NCBI GenBank assembly: GCA_951230915.1
Contig: OX579639.1
Location: 7,316,001 to 7,380,000 of the forward strand
Length of the DNA: 64,000 nucleotides
Source: Antitrichia curtipendula
Taxonomy: Eukaryota; Streptophyta; Bryopsida; Hypnales; Leucodontaceae
Direction of reading: 5' to 3'
The notes under the pieces were generated by a model. That model did not search any database. It was not told where the DNA came from and saw nothing but the letters and a program-made list of their open reading frames with translations. The position numbers and the translations under genes were made by a program. Position 1 is the first letter of the stretch; each line of letters opens with the position of its first letter. Of the stretch, positions 57,165-64,000 are shown one piece after another.

Positions 57165-58129
57165 TTGTGTTGCTAAAGGACCAGCATGTGTTTTTGGGTA
57201 GTATAGAAATTTTGGGCAGGTACTTGTGACTGGAGATTTTCATATTTTTGGCTGAAATTTTAGCAGAAGTTGTGCACGAGGAATATCTTTCATATGCACT
57301 AAATTTCATGACATTTGGAAATACGAGTCAAAAGTTATGGCCTAATATGTTACTTTTTCCCCCGGTCAGGTAGTCTGGGCAGATTTTTAAAAATCACTTT
57401 TTTCAAATCAACAAAATGGGATATCGGTTTTCTAGAGTGTTATATATATATATATATGGAAAGCTTTGAATCATTCCATTTTCACCAATGAGTCAAAAGT
57501 TATGAGAAGTTTTAGTTTGTGGGTAGTTATGGATTTTCTACTCTAAAATAAACTTTGAAGTCCTTTATCTTACTCAATTTTCAATATTTAAAAAATAATA
57601 TAAAACCATAGGATGTAGATTGTTTATTAAAACATTGCAACCATTGGGATTGGCATTTTTCAATTCTATAACCAAATTCTTAACATTTTTGTATTTTGAA
57701 TCATTCTCTACTTCTTTCTACTTCTTTCTACTTATTATTTTTTTCCTATATGTTGTACAACTCCAAATGATGTGAAAATCTTCAAGCATGTAGACAACTT
57801 CTCTAGGAAAACAAATCCAAAGAAGCACCACCATTTTGGACATTTTTTCATAGAAAAGTGAGCTTGTGAAGTGGAGCTGCCAAGTTTTCTGCAAGGCCCA
57901 AAAATAAAATACTTTAGTGAATTTGAATGCTTATATCTTGCAATCCACGCGTTCAGAAATTTGAAAAAATTTGAAATTTTTACCACATGTTTTGAAGTTA
58001 GCATACTACAAGATCCTACGGTTACAAGTGTCAAAAAATGTTTTTTTTCAAAAATTTGGTACTTGTACTAAAAATGGCAGTTCTTGAGCATTTTCGGTGA
58101 AAACATAGTTATGGAACTTTAGGGGTTAA
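57165..58129 (-). mobile_element. TTAA-type element A' (about 960 bp), inverted relative of A
   Basis: Right end ACTTTAGGGGTTAA at 58116-58129. The body is the reverse complement of element A along its whole length (for example 'tagcatactacaagatccta', 'caccaccattttggacattt', 'agtcaaaagttatggcctaa' against A). The left end has lost its TTAACCCC: the flank 'gttgct' runs straight into 'aaaggaccagc', as if about 14 bp were deleted at a CT microhomology. A TA microsatellite lies at about 57445-57460. Confidence 0.8.
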
Positions 58130-58739
58130 TAGCTTTAGAAGGAATGTTGATCGATTTGTGGCTGATTTAATATGAATCTTAAGCCTGACACTTTTGCTTT
58201 AGCGCTTTAGTTTAGGTAATTACTCCTAAAATTGCACATATGAGCAATCTAGCATGGTTGCTATTATTATATTGGAAAAAAATTAATGTGAATTTTCAAA
58301 GTGATGAAAATAGGGTTTAGGATAACCAACCATCAACTCTCATGAACAGTGGAAATAAATTTTAGGCAAGAATCTAACTTGTGTGGTTTTATAAAGCGTG
58401 TGATTTAAGGTGTAGTTACCTTCGTTAAAATACAACCAAGCTTATTACCCGGAGGAACAAGGGGCAGAGGACAAGGGGATGTCTCCTTGGGCGCAGTAGA
58501 TTCCTGAAATCTACGAAATTCTAAAATCTACTTTTACGTGGATTACGACCTTCTTCGCAGTTAGGTTTCCCGGTGTCATCGGTCGGTATCAATCCGTTCC
58601 GACAGATCATCGCGAGTCAAATTTCGCCAGCAATTTTCGCCAACTCACAATTTCGCCTGCAATTAGTCGTTCGTGGCCGTTCTCGCAATTGCAGCGGCGA
58701 TTCCAAATGCGTTTCTAGTCGCCTCGTCGGCCCGTGACG
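58130..58739 (+). promoter_or_regulatory. Upstream region of the ING2-like gene
   Basis: The distal part is the right flank of A' (a duplicated segment). From about 58500 on the sequence is GC-richer with several 'cgcaatt/tcgcc' words and no ORF of note, consistent with a 5' leader. No TATA box is fixed. Confidence 0.35.
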
Positions 58740-61700
58740 ATGATGACGAGAACGGGGGTTTACGTGGACGACTACCTTGAATGTACGCAATTTTTCAATT
58801 TTCACATATTTTCATATTCAATTGCACATTTTGGTAGTATCGTGAATCATGTTATGTGTTTCTTGAGCCTCAATTTCGGTTAGGACGAGTTTGAGCGACT
58901 CCAAGGGGTTTCGGGTCCCGATGATTGTTTTTTAGGGTTTCACGAACTTCGCTCTTGCGTTTGGTGTGTGTGTAGTTTGCAGTTCGCTTCCGTCGGAGCT
59001 GCAGAGACTACTGTCCACAATGCGGGAACTTGATGACCGATCGCAGAGTGCGTTCCCTGTTCCTTAAATTTTCTGTTTCTGTTGGAATTGGGTAAATTAG
59101 GCATCTACATGGTAGTCATCAGTACTGTACAACGAGAACCTTTCTGTTTTTTCCACTGCATGTGCATGTAATCGAGTGTTGTGATTGATATTAAAATAAA
59201 ATCAAAATCAAAACAGGGAGATGATTTATCAAGGTGCAGTTAGACGGTTGCTTGTAGTCTTAAATTGCAGTGTTGGATGTTTTTTCATCTAGGATTCATG
59301 GTTTTTAAATAACCAATTTGATTGGTCCTTATTGTGATAATAATATAGATCAGATGGGGTTGAACATTAAATCACTAGAATGAGTGACGGACATTGTTTG
59401 TGTTGATATGTCTGCTAGTATAACAGGATTCCCAATTTGGGGCCTTTAGGGGATTTAATGTATTTAGACTATTGATTATTTACATGTCACATGTTTATGT
59501 TTTTTTAATTTAGAAGTTTGGGGTGCAGATATGATGGTGCAGACAAGGGAGCAAGTTAGGGCCTGTTTAATGAAGAAGAGGGATGGTTCTGACTCAGATT
59601 CCGCATTGGACATGCAAAGGCAACAGATTGAAAACAACCAAACTAACACGCTGAAGCTATGCACCGAAAAAGTGCTTCTTGCACAGCAGGCTTATGACCT
59701 GGTATGTTCTAGCATGTTTTACATAATCTTGTTCTATGCTCGTTCGTTTAGTTAACAGAGTCTTATATTCAGTTTCGTATCTCAGCAGGTTTTGGGTACT
59801 TGCAGGTGAAACAGGATGTCTTGTTTCATGTTCTTCTATCTTTTGCATTCAAGGGAAATATTCTCAGCTGCTGAATCTCTAAAGCTAACTCCATTTTAGC
59901 TTCTAAATAAGCGAAACACATTGACTGTACGACATTAAATTCATTCGTTTTGTGAGTAGCTATTACTGCTACTTGGTCCATATCCGAATCTCTATGAATA
60001 AGTGAACTCAGTGGTAATGAAAGGTTTGTCCTTTGTGAATTCTGGTTGGAAAGCCAATGAAGTAGTATGGGAAAGCCGAAGTTTTTATCTATAACGTGCC
60101 TATGCTTTATAAATGTTGGAATTAAGGTACTTCATCGGAATTTGAGTAACCAAGAGTCTATGAACTGTTGGTTACTCAAATTAAGGTAGTTGGGAGCACC
60201 ATGGGACAATGGTAGCCAGAAGATCAAAGGGCCAAATCAATAGTAGGTCTACAATGAGCTGAGGAAGTCCCCACAACTTCTATAGTATGCAGAAAGACAT
60301 ATAGATAGTATATTTTTAGCTTAGAGGACGAAGGAGATACACTTGAGCAAATTGCTGAGTATCTCTTTTACGTGGTTGGGTGGAAACTACATTCTCAATT
60401 TGTCTCCTGCAGTAAATTGGAAGTCAGCTACTGTATAGAGGTTGTTATTATGTTCTGGCTGTGAGTTATTGACTTGAGGAATGGTCTGACAATTTTTGAA
60501 TTCCGGTTATCCTTGTTGTTGTTGCGTTCTGTCTTGCTTCTCATTTTTATGCAATTGAACATCGCAGATTGAAACCCACATGAAGCGTCTTGATGAGGAC
60601 CTGAACAGCTTCGCAGAGGACTTGAAGCAAGGTAGTAGCAATTTTCCTTCTATTAAAACACTTATTAGAGAGTTTCGCAGAAGAGCATCTTCCTGTGGCA
60701 ACAATGTGAATTTTCTGTGTTCCAATTTGAAAATCAGTTCTTGTTTTGTTCGTGGATACTCGGACACGTTTAACCTTTCAGTGCCGAAACTGAAAATAGA
60801 AAATCCACCAAAATGTCCATTTGCACTTGCATATTTATTAGACTTCAAATGAATTATTTGGACGCTTCTTGTAAGGGACAATTAGTGTACGAATGGGAAG
60901 AAAATGTGTTGTACAATATTCGATGGTGTAGATGTATTTAGAAAGTTTCTGTCACTAGGCATTGAGGCATTAAGTGTACTTTTTATTGGGAGGTCGCTGA
61001 GGGTTTAGTTTGTTCAAATGTGGCATGCCTTTGAATATTTTTGGATGCCAATCATCTTTAGCAAGAACTTACTCAGATTATATCATCCGCCAGGGAGCTC
61101 ACTAATCTGGTTCATCATATTTGATCACAGAGGGGAAAGTATTAAATGATGACCCCTATGTTTCGCCTTTGACTCCCAAGGACGAGAAACGAAAGCTGCA
61201 GTTTCTTACTCCACTTGGCAAGCGTCTGGATACCAAACTGGACAGGGACAGGGGGCTTGAAAGCTTTCGGGAAAGGGAGAGGGACCGAGACCGGGATAGG
61301 GATAGGGATAGGGATAGCGAGTTGATGCCACCACCTGGGAGTCAAAAGAAGAAGAGTCTTCCTGCTCCAGCAGACGTGGATCAGCCCATTGATCCTAACG
61401 AACCTACGTACTGCACTTGTGGCCAGGTCTGCATTGTTAAATTAATTCTACTGCCTTGTTTGTGGTGACTTTTGGTGAGTGTTTATATTGTCTCGTTGAG
61501 TAGCCTCTATGTTCCCAAGCTGAGAATAGGAAATCCAATTTGGAAGCTAATGCTCGATCGTAGGACCTTGCAAATTTGAATTGTATGATTTCTTCTTTCT
61601 ATCAGGACGTTTTGTATTTCTTTGGAGCTTCAACTCACACAGACTTGGAAGTAGCCACTTTTGCCCGTTTGGACACTTATTGGCTCATACTATTTGGGCC

Positions 61701-62150
61701 TTCTTTACATGCGTGACAAGCTTAATAAACAACCAATCCAAAATGTAGACTAGATTTTATGTGAACTTTTAGTTCCGATCCTGCATTCCGGGAAACAAAG
61801 TCTCATGTTCTGATTTCTGGTATTTCTTACAGGTTTCGTTTGGAGACATGATTGCCTGTGATAATGAGAAGGTGAGTTTATAAGATCATCCCATGTCTGA
61901 TTGAATAAGACCACCCCCTATCGATATCACTATTGGAGTTTCTTGATTGTTGTTGTTATCCATTTGGTAAATTTCGTTAATCCAACAAGTGCAACCCAAT
62001 TGGTGATGTGGAATTGTGCAGTGTGAAGGTGGAGAATGGTTTCACTACCAATGTGTAGGGTTGAGTTCCGAGACTCGGTTCAAGGGCAAATGGTACTGCC
62101 CGCATTGCAGATCTCTGCAAAAGAGGGGCATGCTGGATGTTCCTGTTTAG
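58740..62150 (+). CDS. ING2: ING2-like PHD-finger chromatin protein (7 coding exons)
   Basis: Nuclear reader of trimethylated histone H3 Lys4, working in histone acetyltransferase/deacetylase complexes (known of the ING family). Exons: 58740-58782, 58976-59047, 59529-59701, 60568-60631, 61131-61426, 61833-61871, 62022-62150. All introns are GT-AG and frame holds: 271 residues. The N-terminal ING domain is '[13 protein letters not shown]...LPSELQRLL', close to Arabidopsis ING2. A coiled helix part includes '[15 protein letters not shown]' and '[16 protein letters not shown]'. An Arg-Asp/Glu repeat (about 164-179) precedes 'SELMPPPGS'. The C-terminal PHD has all ligands: C212, C214, C225, C230, H237, C240, C255, C258. 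Two ATGs stand in a row (58740, 58743); either may start. The end '[14 protein letters not shown]' carries a short basic patch. Confidence 0.95.
59291..59458. repeat. Short TTAA-family element S4 in intron 2 of the ING2-like gene
   Basis: Contains 'ggattcatggtttttaaa', 'aaccaatttgattggt' and 'tcactagaatgagtgacgga', matching S1-S3 in order, and ends CCTTTAGGGGATTTAA, a decayed form of the family terminus. Wholly inside the intron 59048-59528. Confidence 0.6.
61294..61319 (+). repeat. GATAGG hexamer repeat in exon 5 of the ING2-like gene
   Basis: Four or more copies of a GG(G)ATA hexamer encode the Arg-Asp run. In-frame hexamer changes would add or remove Arg-Asp pairs without breaking the protein. 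Confidence 0.7.
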
Positions 62151-64000
62151 TGTAAAAAGAAAGATTTTTCGAAGCTCTTCTACGCAAATTAGATTTTTGG
62201 ACGGTACTCTTCATCATTTTCAGGAGCTGATACATTATTTAATTTAGAAAACCCACTCGAACCAAATCTTCAAGGAAATGACAATGACAATGGGAGGAAG
62301 GAAATGAATTACACAAAGAGTGAAGTCCGTAGGGATTAGAGATTACTTGTTCCTGTGTACAGTACAATCTATGATAACATTTACAAAAGTAATGGGTCCT
62401 TCTCAGGTTGCCCCTCGCCAAGTGGTTGTCTCTGCGCATATTGAGCCTATCTGCCGGATGGTTGTGTCCAGGGAAATATTTTTCCCGTGTAGGCAAATTG
62501 AAATGAAGGGGATTTGAAAAAAAATTACATTTTTTTTGGTCAAAAATGAAATTAATATGAATTTTTTTTGTCAAGATTCTCTAAAACCTATTCTTGTCAT
62601 ATAGGATAATATATTTTCAACCATAGGTTGGTCAAATAATTGATAGTAATCCATTTCTGCAAGTGGTAAATGTGGCACCTATATGTGCTTTTCTTTTGTA
62701 TGGCATATTGTGCCACATAAGGGTAGTTATACATGTTGGGTATGGATGGAAATATAGCAACCTATACTATGGAAATGGGGTGGTGGCTAGAAATGGGTTA
62801 CTAGGTCTAGGTTTTTTTTAGGAATTGGGTTTGTTGGTTGGTAAGATTGAAAGGAATGAAAATTTGGTTGGATTGAGGGAAGTCAATGTAAATTTCCCTC
62901 TTTAGTCCCTTGAAAGACCCAAGGGTTTTGGATAAAAACACAAATGTGTTATAAAACATAAGCTCCATGAGTTTTTTGAAGTTTGCATCAAAGGGGGGCA
63001 TATGAGCTAATTGAGATAGAAGATGCTTGTTTGGAGGGGAGGTTTTGGGTTCAACTACCTTATAAGCCTTCTAGAGTGTTGAGAGTGATGAATTATGGCT
63101 CTAAACCAACTTCCATGTTTACAAACACTTTGCATCATGTGGCAATGAAAATCTCGAGAGAAGGTTGGTAGATAATATTTGTATATAAGTGTAGTTAGAT
63201 ACATGCCCAATCATAGGAGAAAACTAGAGTTATTGATAGAATAAAATGAAATGCCATTGACTGAAGAAGTGGAATTATTTGGTTAAATTGTATCCCATAG
63301 AATGAAGTTGCTCCAAGCATCGATGACTATGACTATAACCATGTACTTGAACATGTACATTGATGACTATGACCATGTTGATTTGTACTTGTTCAAGCCT
63401 AACTCAGATCCAAATTAATTTAGTGTTCAATAACTCAAGAGTAGTTAGTGTTTACCAATAGAGTTGAATTTGTGAGAAGACTTGGTAATTATATATAGGG
63501 AATTTTGGAAAAAGAAAGATTGACAAGGAGAGCAAAGCCCAATGAGAAATACTTATTTTTTTTAAGAATTCAAGACTATGAGGAGATTGCCCAACATAAA
63601 CACCCATCTACAAATGGGTGAAGTATGCAATCAATGAATTCTACGCAATCAATGATTATGGATTATGGATTCACATGCAAGGAGAATACAGAAAATAATT
63701 CTCCCAAAAAATGAAGTGAACATTTCTCGGTGGGCCTTTTACGAGGAGGTTAATGCATTGTTACCGTAGAGACCTCCACATAAATTATGAAAAAAAGTCT
63801 CTTATGATGCTTAAAAGCTACTGAAAACACTGATATTCATATACAAGAACACATGCAAAAACTTAGCTAATGCTCAACACAAATGCTCAATCAAATGATT
63901 GGCATTGGGGAGGATGATTCGGTCATGTTTGTGATGGCAGAAATTTGCAATTGAAGATGCAGTTTCACTCTGATTCATGCATGGAACATATACCGGCACC
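62151..64000. other. Downstream flank of the ING2-like gene; nothing recognised
   Basis: The 3' untranslated region must start here; a polyadenylation site is not fixed. Beyond about 62520 the DNA is AT-rich with a short open frame at 62983-63171 ('EGRFWVQLPYKPSRVLR') that has no family features. No repeat from the rest of the window was matched to it. Confidence 0.4.

Noticed and set aside
57440..57462. TA dinucleotide run as a functional element
   Set aside because: A simple microsatellite inside element A'; absent from element A.
1..64000. CRISPR arrays, operons, bacterial-type promoters
   Set aside because: The window is plant nuclear DNA with spliced genes; no regularly spaced repeats of CRISPR type are present.

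Overview
This window is plant nuclear DNA. It is AT-rich and dominated by transposable elements, with three intron-containing housekeeping-type genes. The evidence for a land plant is orthologues of Arabidopsis ADNT1 and ING2, canonical GT-AG introns, and a very large Ty3/gypsy retrotransposon whose primer-binding site matches tRNA-Asp, as in the plant Athila/Tat (OTA) lineages. OTA elements plus compact genes make me lean to a vascular plant, perhaps a non-seed one. That is a low-confidence inference and no species can be named.

Layout. Positions 1-1280 are degenerate repeat DNA. Positions 1282-24056 are one small inverted-repeat DNA element (R4) split by two later insertions. The first is a 21.4-kb LTR retrotransposon (1552-22982; 655-bp LTRs; target duplication GATTG). 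The second is a 934-bp element bounded by TTAA (23046-23979). The retrotransposon carries decayed gag, protease, reverse transcriptase, RNase H and integrase, a 2.6-kb nested solo LTR inside pol, an accessory ORF behind pol, a polypurine-tract junction at 17380, and then 4.9 kb of extra sequence with a second coiled-coil ORF before the real 3' LTR. Positions 24256-26780 are a mosaic of further repeats (TTAA element, long foldback element, dispersed repeat). Positions 26800-32800 hold gene relics, among them a GC-rich relic at 28.1-28.6 kb, a TPR relic at 29.2-29.5 kb, and a 162-bp palindrome at 31.5-31.7 kb.

Genes. ADNT1-like mitochondrial adenine nucleotide carrier, minus strand, 32891-35969, 8 coding exons, 391 residues. 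ArnT-like (GT-C fold) membrane glycosyltransferase with a plastid-transit-like N terminus, minus strand, 48444-53461, 12 coding exons, 676 residues. ING2-like PHD-finger chromatin reader, plus strand, 58740-62150, 7 coding exons, 271 residues. In all three models every splice junction keeps frame. They are unrelated housekeeping functions and do not form a pathway.

Between the genes (37.2-48.4 kb and 53.5-58.7 kb) lie more TTAA-bounded elements, a second R4 copy, a tRNA-derived SINE, a miRNA-like hairpin, and unrecognised AT-rich DNA. The main hunt result is the TTAA family. About ten elements begin TTAACCCCTAAA-like and end with its reverse complement. Several sit in introns of two of the genes. 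Two have related empty sites in this same window showing insertion at TTAA or a TTAA-like site. This is the hallmark of piggyBac-like transposition, which is unexpected in a land plant.
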